Made by a program: the position numbers and the translations under genes. A stretch of DNA of 64,000 bases from Rhizobium sp. L51/94 (GTDB taxonomy: Bacteria; Pseudomonadota; Alphaproteobacteria; Rhizobiales; Rhizobiaceae), in contig NZ_CP072143.1 in assembly GCF_019355555.1 (NCBI RefSeq), forward strand, positions 1 through 64,000, read 5' to 3'. A model generated the notes under the pieces. That model searched no databases. It saw nothing but the letters and a program-made list of their open reading frames with translations, and had not been told where the DNA came from. Position 1 is the first letter of the stretch. Every line of letters begins with the position of its first letter. Shown one piece after another: positions 52,468 to 60,916 of the stretch.

Positions 52468-53444
52468 ATGCCAATCCCTTGGCGCCTAACAGCCTTGGAC
52501 CGACGGTCTGCATCGGAGAGATCTTGGTTGAAATCGTCGCCACCGACGTCGGCACGGGCTTTTTGGATGCGCAGCCGCTGGTCGGTCCCTATCCCAGTGG
52601 CGCGCCGGCGATCTTCATCGACCAATGCGGTCGGATAGGCGGCAATGCGGCGATGGTCGGGGCCGTCGGCAACGACGATTTTGGCAGGGTCAATGTCGAC
52701 CGGCTGTTGCGGGACGGCGTCGATGTTTCGGCGATATCGGTCGACCCGGACTTCCCGACAGGTAGCGCCTTCGTTCGCTATCGCGCCGACGGGTCGCGTG
52801 ACTTTGTTTTTAATATCGCCAAGTCGGCGGCGGCCCGTTTCGGATGGACCGACGCCGTTCAAAGCCTGATCGAACGCAGCGGCCACCTGCATATCATGGG
52901 CTCGGCGCTGCCGATGGCGAGCGCGGTGGAAGTGATCGACAAGGCGGTGGGCGCGGTCAAGGCCCGCGGCGGAACGGTGTCCGTCGATCCGAACATCCGC
53001 AAAGAACTGAAGCTGGACGAAGCCACAGAGCGTCGGTTCACCAATCTGATCTCGATGACGGACCTGCTGTTGCCCTCTGGCGAAGAGCTCGAGCGCGCGG
53101 CTGGCGTCGAGGGCGAAGACGCGGCAATCGCCCGCCTTTTCGAAATCGGCGTCAAGGAAATTGTCCTGAAGCGAGGCGCTGACGGCGCAAGCTATTTCGG
53201 TCGCGGTCAGGAACGGATCGATGTCGCGGCCTTTGCCGTCGAGGAACTGGATCCAACCGGCGCCGGCGACTGCTTCGGCGGTGCTTACCTGACATGCCGG
53301 CGCCTCGGAATGTCGCCGTCGCAATCACTCACCTATGGCGCCGCCGCCGGGGCGCGAAACGTGACGGTCCGCGGACCAATGGAAGGCGCGGGCAGCCGCG
53401 AAGAGCTGGACTCTTTCATTTCTAAGACGAAAAGGCGCTCCTGA
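52464..53444 (+). CDS. PfkB-family carbohydrate kinase (candidate D-tagatose/ketose kinase)
   Basis: A 326-residue ribokinase-fold enzyme. PfkB signature 1 region [16 protein letters not shown] (59-74) and signature 2 [13 protein letters not shown] (263-275, catalytic base D269) are intact, and the anion hole is G266-A-G-D. It phosphorylates a sugar with ATP. Being translationally coupled to the ROK gene upstream and, by TGATG, to the GatZ-type gene downstream, it most likely supplies that protein's substrate, a ketose phosphate such as D-tagatose 6-phosphate. Fructokinase or another sugar kinase activity cannot be excluded. Confidence 0.9.
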   Translation: MNANPLAPNSLGPTVCIGEILVEIVATDVGTGFLDAQPLVGPYPSGAPAIFIDQCGRIGGNAAMVGAVGNDDFGRVNVDRLLRDGVDVSAISVDPDFPTGSAFVRYRADGSRDFVFNIAKSAAARFGWTDAVQSLIERSGHLHIMGSALPMASAVEVIDKAVGAVKARGGTVSVDPNIRKELKLDEATERRFTNLISMTDLLLPSGEELERAAGVEGEDAAIARLFEIGVKEIVLKRGADGASYFGRGQERIDVAAFAVEELDPTGAGDCFGGAYLTCRRLGMSPSQSLTYGAAAGARNVTVRGPMEGAGSREELDSFISKTKRRS

Positions 53445-54718
53445 TGCAGGTAAGATTGGCAGAATTGGCGACGCTGCGACGCAACGGAACGCCAAAGGGA
53501 GTGACGTCGGTATGCTCGGCCCATCCTGCGGTGCTGCGGGCGGCACTTCGCCACGGCAAGGCGACATCGACCACGGTACTGATCGAGGCGACGTGCAATC
53601 AGGTCAACCACCTCGGCGGGTACACGGGCATGCAGCCTTCGGACTTCGCGGCCCTTGTCTATCGGCTGGCCAAGGAAGAGGGATGCCCTGCCGAACAGAT
53701 CATTCTGGGCGGCGATCATCTCGGCCCCAATCCCTGGCGCCACCATCCGGCGGAAGACGCCATGGTCGAGGCCGAGGCGATGGTCACAGCCTATGTGACT
53801 GCGGGCTTTCGCAAGATCCATCTGGACGCCTCGATGGGTTGCCTGAATGAACCCGCAGCCCTTGACGACGAGACGACGGCTCGACGTGCCGTCCGCCTTG
53901 CCGCCGCCGCCGAAGCCGCGGCTGAGCAGGCCGGCGGTCAAAAGCCTGTCTACGTCATCGGAACCGAGGTGCCGCCACCGGGTGGCGCCGACCACACATT
54001 GACGGCAATCGAACCGACGGCGAGCGACGCGGCCAAGAAGACGATCGATATCCATCGGCGGGTTTTTGCCGAAGCCGGCCTATCCGACGCATTCTCGCGC
54101 GCCATCGGACTGGTGGTGCAGCCGGGCGTCGAGTTCGGCAACCGCAATGTCATTTTCTACGACCGAAGCAAGGTCGGCGCCCTGACGGAGCTGTTGGCCG
54201 ACGAACCGCAGTTCGTGTTTGAGGCGCATTCGACGGACTATCAGGGGACAGCCTATCTCGGCGAACTTGTGAAGGACGGTTTCCCGATCCTGAAAGTCGG
54301 GCCGGAATTGACCTTCGTGCTGCGCGAGGCACTTTACGCCCTGGACCTAATCGCCTCCGACGTCTCACGAGATTATGGCGATCGTCCGCTGTATCGGGCG
54401 ATGGAAGCGCTGATGACCGCCCATCCCGACAATTGGAATCGCCACTACCACGGAAGCGATGAGGAGACGCGGCTGTTGCGCCATTATTCCTTGTCGGACC
54501 GTATCCGCTATTACTGGGCGATGCCCGATGCGAAGGCGGCGGTCGAAAGGCTCTATGACGCCCTTCGCGGACAGTTGCTTCCGCGGCCACTGTTCTGGCA
54601 GCACCTGCCTGACGCCCAACATTTCGCCGACATCCCCTTTGATCCGGAGGCGGTCCTGGTTTGGCGTGTCGAAAAGAGCCTGGCCGCCTACCAACGCGCC
54701 TGTGGCCTGGTTTCCTGA
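53444..54718 (+). CDS. GatZ/KbaZ-family tagatose-phosphate enzyme
   Basis: A 424-residue TIM-barrel protein of the GatZ/KbaZ family. Typical segments: GVTSVCSAHPAVLRAAL, IEATCNQVNHLGGYTGMQPS, ILGGDHLGPNPW, KIHLDASMGC, YVIGTEVPPPGGA, EAHSTDYQ, LKVGPELTFVLREALYAL and IRYYWAMPDA. In E. coli, GatZ assists tagatose-1,6-bisphosphate aldolase GatY; in Agrobacterium a homologue has been assigned as a D-tagatose 6-phosphate 4-epimerase. No GatY/KbaY gene is in the window, favouring the epimerase role, giving D-fructose 6-phosphate. It starts one base inside the kinase stop. Confidence 0.9.
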   Translation: MQVRLAELATLRRNGTPKGVTSVCSAHPAVLRAALRHGKATSTTVLIEATCNQVNHLGGYTGMQPSDFAALVYRLAKEEGCPAEQIILGGDHLGPNPWRHHPAEDAMVEAEAMVTAYVTAGFRKIHLDASMGCLNEPAALDDETTARRAVRLAAAAEAAAEQAGGQKPVYVIGTEVPPPGGADHTLTAIEPTASDAAKKTIDIHRRVFAEAGLSDAFSRAIGLVVQPGVEFGNRNVIFYDRSKVGALTELLADEPQFVFEAHSTDYQGTAYLGELVKDGFPILKVGPELTFVLREALYALDLIASDVSRDYGDRPLYRAMEALMTAHPDNWNRHYHGSDEETRLLRHYSLSDRIRYYWAMPDAKAAVERLYDALRGQLLPRPLFWQHLPDAQHFADIPFDPEAVLVWRVEKSLAAYQRACGLVS

Positions 54719-54765
54719 AATCGAAATGATCCCAGACTATCGAACATGAATTCGGAGGAAAAAAC

Positions 54766-55491
54766 ATGAACGAACTTCAAGGGAAAGTCGCCGCCGTCAC
54801 CGGCGCTGCATCCGGCATCGGCCTTGCATCGGCAGAGGCCATGATCAATGCGGGGGCGACGGTGGTGTTCGTCGATCGCGACGAAAAGGCGTTGCGGGCG
54901 GTCTGCGACCGGATCGGCGCAAGTGCCATCCCGCTGGTCATCGATCTTCTGAACCCTGAGGACTGTGCATCGCTGCTCGACGGTGTGCTTGCCAAGACAG
55001 CACACCTCGACATTCTGCACGCCAACGCCGGAACTTATATCGGCGGCGATCTGGCCGAGGCCAATCTGGACGCCATCGACCGTATGCTGAATTTGAACGT
55101 CAACGTCGTCATCAAGAACATCCGGTCGGTCGTCCCCCATATGATCGAGCGGAGCACCGGCGACATCATCGTCACGAGTTCGGTGGCCGGCCATACGGCG
55201 GTGCCGTGGGAGCCGGTTTATTCCGCGTCGAAATGGGCAATGACAAGCTTAGTCCAGACGATGCGCCGGCAGCTGCTCAAGAACGGCATCCGTGTGGGAT
55301 CGGTCTCGCCCGGACCCGTTATCAGTGCGCTGCTCGCCGACTGGCCCGAGGAAAATCTGAGAAAAGCCAAAGAGAGCGGCGCGCTGATCGAGCCAAAAGA
55401 GGTCGCCGAGGCGATCATCTTCATGCTCACCCGACCGCGAACGGTGACAATTCGCGACGTGGTTATCCTGCCAAGCGCTTTCGACATTTAA
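54766..55491 (+). CDS. short-chain dehydrogenase, ribitol-dehydrogenase-like
   Basis: A 241-residue SDR with TGAASGIG (12-19), D37 for NAD preference (VVFVDRD), the variant HANAG (85-89), and catalytic S138/S139, Y152 and K156 (YSASK). The run of the sequence (LDILHANAGTYIGGD, VPWEPVYSASKWAMTSLVQT, RVGSVSPGPVISALLADWP) closely follows ribitol dehydrogenase. It would oxidise a polyol such as ribitol, D-altritol or galactitol to a ketose with NAD. GGAGG precedes the ATG. It is part of the catabolic operon, 11 bases before the next SDR. Confidence 0.93.
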   Translation: MNELQGKVAAVTGAASGIGLASAEAMINAGATVVFVDRDEKALRAVCDRIGASAIPLVIDLLNPEDCASLLDGVLAKTAHLDILHANAGTYIGGDLAEANLDAIDRMLNLNVNVVIKNIRSVVPHMIERSTGDIIVTSSVAGHTAVPWEPVYSASKWAMTSLVQTMRRQLLKNGIRVGSVSPGPVISALLADWPEENLRKAKESGALIEPKEVAEAIIFMLTRPRTVTIRDVVILPSAFDI

Positions 55492-55502
55492 GGATTGCAC
55501 AG

Positions 55503-56276
55503 ATGACCTATCAGGAACGGTTTCGTCTCGATGGTGAAGTGGCTGTCGTCACGGGAGGCGGCCGGGCGATCGGCCTTTGCTGCGTCGAAGCTTTGGCGGA
55601 AGCAGGGGCGCGCGTTGTCGTCATCGAGCGCAGCGAGGCCGATGCCTCTGAAGCGCTGGCGCTGCGGCAAAAGGGCTATGACATCGACCTTTTGATTGGC
55701 GATGTCGCGAATTCGGGACGTGTCGAAGAGATGGCCAGGCAATTGGCGGACGAGGGGCGTGCGGCGACGATTCTCGTCAACAATGCGGGGATCGGCCAAA
55801 GCGGTGTCGCGTCCGAGGATATTGTGGATGCCGATTGGCTGAGGATCATGGACGTCAATGTGAATGGCGTTTTTTGGTGCTCGCGCGCGTTCGGTAGGCA
55901 CATGATCGACATGAAGCGGGGTGCAATTGTAAACCTCGGCTCGATGTCCGGTCATATCTGCAACCGGCCGCAGCCGCAGACCCCCTATAACGTCTCGAAG
56001 GCGGCCGTCCATCACATGACGCGGTCCATGGCAGCGGAATGGGCGGCTCACGGCGTTAGGGTGAACGCGGTCGCTCCCACTTATATCGAAACTCCCATGG
56101 TCGCGGCTGTCGAAGCCAACCGTGATCGCATTCCCGTCTGGCTTGCCGATACGCCAATGGGAAGAATGGGGACGCCCGACGAGGTCGCCAGTGCCGTCCT
56201 TTTCCTGGCGTCCAAAGCATCGAGCCTGATGACAGGCGCTATTGTCAACGTCGATGGCGGCTTCACCTGCTGGTGA
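55503..56276 (+). CDS. short-chain dehydrogenase, galactitol-dehydrogenase-like
   Basis: A 257-residue SDR beginning MTYQERFRLDGEVAVVTGGG, with the glycine motif TGGGRAIG (17-24), NNAG (93-96), S147, Y162 and K166 (YNVSK). The start Y-x-x-x-F-RLDG, the segment NVNGVFWCSRAFGRHM, NLGSMSGHICNRPQ and the C-terminal GGFTCW follow Rhodobacter galactitol dehydrogenase, a Mg-dependent tetramer that makes L-tagatose or D-tagatose-type ketoses from galactitol. ATG 55503 is chosen; the open frame upstream lies within the previous gene. It is the last gene of the catabolic operon. Confidence 0.93.
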   Translation: MTYQERFRLDGEVAVVTGGGRAIGLCCVEALAEAGARVVVIERSEADASEALALRQKGYDIDLLIGDVANSGRVEEMARQLADEGRAATILVNNAGIGQSGVASEDIVDADWLRIMDVNVNGVFWCSRAFGRHMIDMKRGAIVNLGSMSGHICNRPQPQTPYNVSKAAVHHMTRSMAAEWAAHGVRVNAVAPTYIETPMVAAVEANRDRIPVWLADTPMGRMGTPDEVASAVLFLASKASSLMTGAIVNVDGGFTCW

Positions 56277-56548
56277 GCCGCTAAAAGGCAGATCAAACTT
56301 CAGATTTGAGAGCAGCTGACGTGCTGACGTAGGTTTGCACATAGCACAGGCATGCGCAGTCCCTAGCATATTTAAATTATTGATATCGTTTCATAATATT
56401 TGATTTCAAGGTGTTTTTAGCTTGACGCTTCTCTATTTGTTGTGAAAACATACTAATTTAGTGGGAGGCCCATTAGCAATGAAAACTGACCTGCGCAAGC
56501 GGGCTGGTTGGAGAGGCTTCTGGGTGTGGAGAAAATGGAGGGGAACTG
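56277..56548. promoter_or_regulatory. upstream region of transporter cassette 2
   Basis: 272 bases, AT-rich between about 56365 and 56460, unlike the GC-rich genes on both sides. It probably holds a separate promoter for the second transporter. The ribosome site GGAGGGG (56536-56542) directs translation from ATG 56549. A short frame from 56479 overlaps the ATPase gene out of frame and is not considered real. Confidence 0.45.
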
Positions 56549-58072
56549 ATGGCCGAAGGCATTGTAGGCACGCATGGCGAAGAGTCTGTTCAACCGTTCC
56601 TTTTGTCGGCGTCGCACGTCGCAAAAAGCTTCAACAAGGTTCCCGCGCTCATCGATGGTCGCATCCGCCTGAGATCGGGCTCGGTCAATGCATTGTGCGG
56701 CGGCAATGGCGCGGGAAAGTCGACCTTTCTCGGCATTCTCATGGGACTTTTGCAACGCGACAGCGGGACAATCGCAATCAAGGGCGACGAGGTGAGTTTC
56801 GCAACGCCGTCGGCTGCTCTCGACCGCGGGATTGCGATTATCACGCAGGAGCTCAGTCCTTTCCTCGACATGACAGTCGCAGAAAACCTCTACCTCGGCA
56901 GGGAGCAACGGCGCGGCCGCATTTTCGTCGATGATCGGCAGATGATTACGGATGCGGAAGACATCCTTACGCGACTAAAATTCCCGATCTCGCCACGCGC
57001 CCGCCTGCGGGACCTTTCCGTCGCGCAGGCGCAACTGGTCGAAATCACCAAGGCGATCAGCCGTCGAAGCGAAATCCTGATCATGGACGAACCCACCTCC
57101 GCCATCGGCGAGCGGGAGACAGGCATGCTCTTCGATGCGATCAAGACCTTGACGGCGCAAGGCGTCGGTGTGATCTACGTTTCGCATCGTTTGACCGAAA
57201 TTTTTGAGATCGCCGATGACTACACGGTCTTTCGCGACGGACGGTTCGTAGAAGCCGGCGCGATCACCGATACCGATCGGCAGGGGCTTATCCGCTCGAT
57301 TGTCGGGCGGGATCTTCTTGACCATCGGCGGGAGTCGAAGACATCGGAAGACGCCAAGCCACTGCTCGAAGCGCATGGCTTCGCCTCCCAGGGGAAATTC
57401 GACGGTATCGATGTCACCCTGCACGCGGGGGAAATTGTCGGGTTGTACGGCCTGCTCGGTTCCGGCCGCAGCGAATTTGTAAACGCGCTTTATGGCATCG
57501 CGCCGCGCGATGGCGGCGCTATTCTGATCGACGGACTGCCGGTCGTGCTGAAGACGCCAGCCCAGTCGATCGCCGCGGGAATATCGCTCGTCACCGAAGA
57601 TCGGAAGCAGACGGGGCTCTCCCTGACAGCGTCGGTCGCTCACAACATCACGATCGCGAACCTTTCGAACTATTCCAGAGCCGGCTTCATGAGCGCCGCA
57701 GCCGAGCGGAAAAGTGTTCGTGAACGCATCAAGCGCTTTTCCATCAAGACGGCATCACCAGACCTTGAAGTCCAGAAACTCAGCGGCGGAAACCAGCAGA
57801 AAGTCGTGTTGGCCCGCTGTGTCGACACAAACCCTCGGGTGCTGATTTGCGACGAGCCGACGCGCGGCGTCGACGAGGGGGCAAAGCGAGAGATCTACGC
57901 TTTTCTTTCCGAGTTCGTCGCCGCCGGAAACGCAGTGCTCATGGTCTCCTCGGAAATACCCGAAATTCTCGGCAACGCCGACAGAATTATCGTGTTTCGC
58001 CGCGGCAAGATCGCCGGAACCCTGTCGGGGGCCGAGGCGAACCAGGAAGCGCTCGTCCATCTGGCATCCTAG
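56549..58072 (+). CDS. CUT2-type sugar ABC transporter, double ATPase (cassette 2)
   Basis: A 507-residue paralogue of the ATPase at 48430-49953, equal in length. Domain 1 has Walker A GGNGAGKST and Walker B LIMDEPTSAIG; domain 2 has degenerate Walker A GLLGSGRSE, signature LSGGNQQKVVLARCV and Walker B LICDEPTRGVDEG. It powers the permease encoded 27 bases downstream. Gene order ATPase-permease-binding protein matches cassette 1. Confidence 0.95.
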   Translation: MAEGIVGTHGEESVQPFLLSASHVAKSFNKVPALIDGRIRLRSGSVNALCGGNGAGKSTFLGILMGLLQRDSGTIAIKGDEVSFATPSAALDRGIAIITQELSPFLDMTVAENLYLGREQRRGRIFVDDRQMITDAEDILTRLKFPISPRARLRDLSVAQAQLVEITKAISRRSEILIMDEPTSAIGERETGMLFDAIKTLTAQGVGVIYVSHRLTEIFEIADDYTVFRDGRFVEAGAITDTDRQGLIRSIVGRDLLDHRRESKTSEDAKPLLEAHGFASQGKFDGIDVTLHAGEIVGLYGLLGSGRSEFVNALYGIAPRDGGAILIDGLPVVLKTPAQSIAAGISLVTEDRKQTGLSLTASVAHNITIANLSNYSRAGFMSAAAERKSVRERIKRFSIKTASPDLEVQKLSGGNQQKVVLARCVDTNPRVLICDEPTRGVDEGAKREIYAFLSEFVAAGNAVLMVSSEIPEILGNADRIIVFRRGKIAGTLSGAEANQEALVHLAS

Positions 58073-58099
58073 CCATCGAAAGTTCGTGGAGGTTTTTTT

Positions 58100-59068
58100 A
58101 TGAATGCTATGACCCAAAGAATTGGCGATTCCCCTGCCGCGACCATTATCGCGCGCTACGGCATCGTCATCTCCTTCGTCCTCCTGTTCGTCGTTCTGTC
58201 GATGGGTTCACCGAATTTTCTGTCGGCCAACAATCTCATCAACGTTCTCCGACAGGTGTCGATCAACGGTGTTCTTGCCGTCGGCATGACCTTCGTCATC
58301 CTGACCGCGGGGATTGATCTTTCGATCGGCTCACTCCTGGCGCTGGCGGGTGCCGCAAGCGCCAGTTTGGTGACGGGGCCGGATGCCCTCAATCCGGCGA
58401 TCGCCCTCGTCGCCGGTGTCATTGCCGGCTCGTTCTGCGGTGCGGTCAACGGCGTGTTCATCGCCCATTTCAGGGTTCCGGCCTTCGTCACCACCCTGGG
58501 AATGCTGAGTGTGGCCCGCGGGGCGACGCTTCTGTATTCCGGTGGGCGGCCCATCCCGAACCTCAGTATCGGCTTCCGTTGGCTGGGGCAGGGGTCGATC
58601 GTCGGCATCCCGGTTCCGGTGATCATTTTTGCGATTGTCTTTGCCATCGCCGCCGTCGTCCTTCGCTACACGGTTTACGGCCGGCGCATCTATGCGGTCG
58701 GCGGAAATCCACGCAGTGCAAAGACGAGCGGCATCAATGTCCGCGCGATTACCTTTTCCGTCTACATGATCATGGGCGGCTTGGCAGGCCTTGCCGGCGT
58801 GATGCTGACGGCACGTACGACATCCGCGCTGCCGCAGGCCGGCGTCGGCTACGAACTCGATGCCATTGCGGCCGTTGTCATCGGTGGCACCAGCCTCACC
58901 GGCGGCGTCGGACGCATCGGCTACACGCTCGTCGGTGTCCTGATCATCGGCATGATCAGCAACGGGCTCGATCTGATGGGCGTGTCTTCATACTACCAGC
59001 AAATCATCAAAGGTTCGATCATCGTCATGGCAGTGCTGGTCGACAGATCCCGGATGCGTGGCGAATAA
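58100..59068 (+). CDS. CUT2-type sugar ABC transporter, permease (cassette 2)
   Basis: A 322-residue RbsC-type permease with the same signatures as cassette 1 (AVGMTFVILTAGIDLSIGSL, FVTTLGMLSVARGATLLY, IYAVGGNPRSAKTSGINV, YELDAIAAVVIGGTSLTGGV). GGAGG precedes the ATG. It is 27 bases after the ATPase and 45 bases before the binding-protein start, so the three form one operon. Confidence 0.95.
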   Translation: MNAMTQRIGDSPAATIIARYGIVISFVLLFVVLSMGSPNFLSANNLINVLRQVSINGVLAVGMTFVILTAGIDLSIGSLLALAGAASASLVTGPDALNPAIALVAGVIAGSFCGAVNGVFIAHFRVPAFVTTLGMLSVARGATLLYSGGRPIPNLSIGFRWLGQGSIVGIPVPVIIFAIVFAIAAVVLRYTVYGRRIYAVGGNPRSAKTSGINVRAITFSVYMIMGGLAGLAGVMLTARTTSALPQAGVGYELDAIAAVVIGGTSLTGGVGRIGYTLVGVLIIGMISNGLDLMGVSSYYQQIIKGSIIVMAVLVDRSRMRGE

Positions 59069-59113
59069 TATCAATCAACGGCAATGCTGCCTTGAACAGT
59101 GGAGGAGAAAAGC

Positions 59114-60127
59114 ATGAAAATAACGAGACGAGTGCTTCTGGGAGCGGCTGCGAGCCTGGCATTTATGACGCCGATGGTATTGGCGGGCGTCGCAAACGCG
59201 AAGCCGTTCAAAATCGCCGCCATCGTGCAAAGCCTCAACACCGAATACAATGTTTTGTGGGCCGATGCGGCAAAAGCTCATCCGGCGCTAGCCGATGGCA
59301 CTGCAACGTTAACGATTCTGGATGGTCGACAGGACGTGCTGACGCAGTCCAACCTTTTTGACACCGCGATCACCGACAAATACGACGCCATCATATTCAT
59401 CCCCATCGATATCGACGCCGGCAACGATCCCATCCAGCGCGCGAAGACCGCCGGCATCCCGGTGTTCGGCTCGAACACCGTGGTGTCCCAGGCAGAGCTT
59501 TACGATGCTTACATCAACTCAAACGACGTCGAGGCCGGGGAACTTCTCGCAAAGGCAGTCATCGACAAGGCCGGCAAGAATGCCAAAATCGTTCTGCTGG
59601 AAGGCATGCTGGGCCAGTCGGCGCAGGTTCAGAGGCTCGAGGGTATCCAAAATGTCCTAAAGGCCAATCCCGGCGTTACCGTGCTGGGACAAAACACAGC
59701 AAATTGGTCGAGAGCAGAAGCGATCACCCTGATGGAAAATTTTCTCACGTCGCATGGTGAAGATATCCAGGGTGTCATGGCCGAAAACGATGAAATGGCG
59801 GTCGGCGCGATTGAAGGTATCCGCAGCCATGGCCTCGATCCCAAGAGATTGCCGGTCGTCGGCGTGGACGGAATTAAGGATGCACTGGAAGCCGTCAAGC
59901 GCGGAGATCAAGCAATGTCGATCCTGCAAGACGCCAAGGGTCAGGCACAGGGCGCAATCGACCTCGCCCTCAACAAACTGGCTGGCAAAGGCTACAAGCC
60001 GCGTGCAGCGGTCTGGGATGTTAATAATGGCAAGCTTGTTTGGAATGGCGGGAAGGAACAGCACTACTACGTCCCGTGGCTCGTCGTTACACCCCAAAAT
60101 GTCGATGAGGTTCTTGCTACAAAATAG
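59114..60127 (+). CDS. CUT2-type sugar ABC transporter, substrate-binding protein (cassette 2)
   Basis: A 337-residue RbsB-type protein with a Tat-like or Sec leader (KITRRVLLGAAASLAFM, cleavage near VANA). It aligns along its length with the cassette 1 protein: YDAIIFIPIDIDAGNDPI, GIPVFGSNT, NWSRAEAITLMENFLTSH, GVMAENDEMAVGAIEGI, VVGVDGIKDALEAVKRG. ATG 59114 follows GGAGGAG; an in-frame GTG at 59099 is just upstream. The ligand is probably a hexitol or rare sugar related to that of cassette 1. Confidence 0.94.
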   Translation: MKITRRVLLGAAASLAFMTPMVLAGVANAKPFKIAAIVQSLNTEYNVLWADAAKAHPALADGTATLTILDGRQDVLTQSNLFDTAITDKYDAIIFIPIDIDAGNDPIQRAKTAGIPVFGSNTVVSQAELYDAYINSNDVEAGELLAKAVIDKAGKNAKIVLLEGMLGQSAQVQRLEGIQNVLKANPGVTVLGQNTANWSRAEAITLMENFLTSHGEDIQGVMAENDEMAVGAIEGIRSHGLDPKRLPVVGVDGIKDALEAVKRGDQAMSILQDAKGQAQGAIDLALNKLAGKGYKPRAAVWDVNNGKLVWNGGKEQHYYVPWLVVTPQNVDEVLATK

Positions 60128-60157
60128 CGGCTCACTGAGGTAACATTTGCGGCTGAT

Positions 60158-60193
60158 AAACCTGGGATGATCGCGACGCGATCGTCTCAGGCT
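60158..60193. terminator. stem-loop between convergent genes
   Basis: A long imperfect stem, CCTGGGATGATCGCG paired with CGCGATCGTCTCAGG around a single A, lies about 33 bases after the cassette 2 stop and before the convergent epimerase gene. No strong T-tract follows, but the stem is GC-rich and could stop transcription from both sides. Confidence 0.55.
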
Positions 60194-60259
60194 ATTGAAC
60201 GATTTAACCCCGCGAAGTCCAATGCCCCCGATGGCATGGAAAAAGCCTTGGACCGCTTG

Positions 60260-60916
60260 TCAGTTCGGGTCGTGAGCCAATGACCGCTTGTTTTCAAGCA
60301 TCACAGCAAGGCTTTTTGATCGACTACCAGCCTGGCCATCAGCGAACAAGGCCGCTCCTACGACCGCAAGGTCCACGTTAAGACCATTGAGACGATCAAA
60401 ATGTTCGGTAGAGATTTTTCCGTCGACAATAGTGTAGAGCTCCGCGGGAAGCTCCTTTAGACGATCAAACGCCGTCCGGTCGAACTCTCCGCCGCCGGCA
60501 GGAGCGGTCAACATCAAGCACCCGTCGATGTAGCTGAGGAGTTGGTGTAGGGCAGACGTCGACGTCGTATGGCGGAGCGCAGCGTAAGCTTTAACGCCAT
60601 TCGTCCTGGCGATCGCCACTAATTCAGCAAAATCCACGTTAGTCGATTCGAGGTGTATGGCGATCGAACGCACGCCCATCTCGGAAAATCGAATAACCGA
60701 ACTTGCCGGATGCTCCACCATCAAGTGAACATCGAGTGGAACTGCGGTCCTCTCCAGCAGCTCCTTAGCGACCCGCGTGGTGAGGCCGAACTCCGGCGCA
60801 AACATTCCGTCCATAATGTCCAGGTGAAAGGATTCAACGTGCGGCGAGACGGCCTCGATTTCCTCGACAAGGCGAAAGGGGTCGGCAGCATAAAGGGAAG
60901 CGGAAAGGGAAGTCAT
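60260..60916 (-). CDS. ribulose-phosphate/allulose-phosphate 3-epimerase-like protein
   Basis: A 218-residue TIM-barrel epimerase. FHLDIMDGMFAPEFGL and VPLDVHLMVEHP carry the metal-binding His and Asp pairs, and TIVDGKIS the C-terminal catalytic Asp of Rpe-family enzymes. The usual phosphate loop (MTVxPGFGGQ) is altered to MLTAPAGGGEF, suggesting a substrate other than ribulose 5-phosphate, such as D-allulose 6-phosphate (AlsE role). ATG 60914-60916 overlaps the ATPase stop (ATGA), so it belongs to transporter cassette 3. The open frame to 61069 is not used. Confidence 0.85.
   Translation of the reverse strand: MTSLSASLYAADPFRLVEEIEAVSPHVESFHLDIMDGMFAPEFGLTTRVAKELLERTAVPLDVHLMVEHPASSVIRFSEMGVRSIAIHLESTNVDFAELVAIARTNGVKAYAALRHTTSTSALHQLLSYIDGCLMLTAPAGGGEFDRTAFDRLKELPAELYTIVDGKISTEHFDRLNGLNVDLAVVGAALFADGQAGSRSKSLAVMLENKRSLAHDPN

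Noticed and set aside
51229-53324. Long minus-strand frames opposite the ROK and kinase genes (up to 409 codons)
   Set aside because: They mirror codon positions of the plus-strand genes, lack start signals and show no domain; the plus-strand genes are unambiguous.
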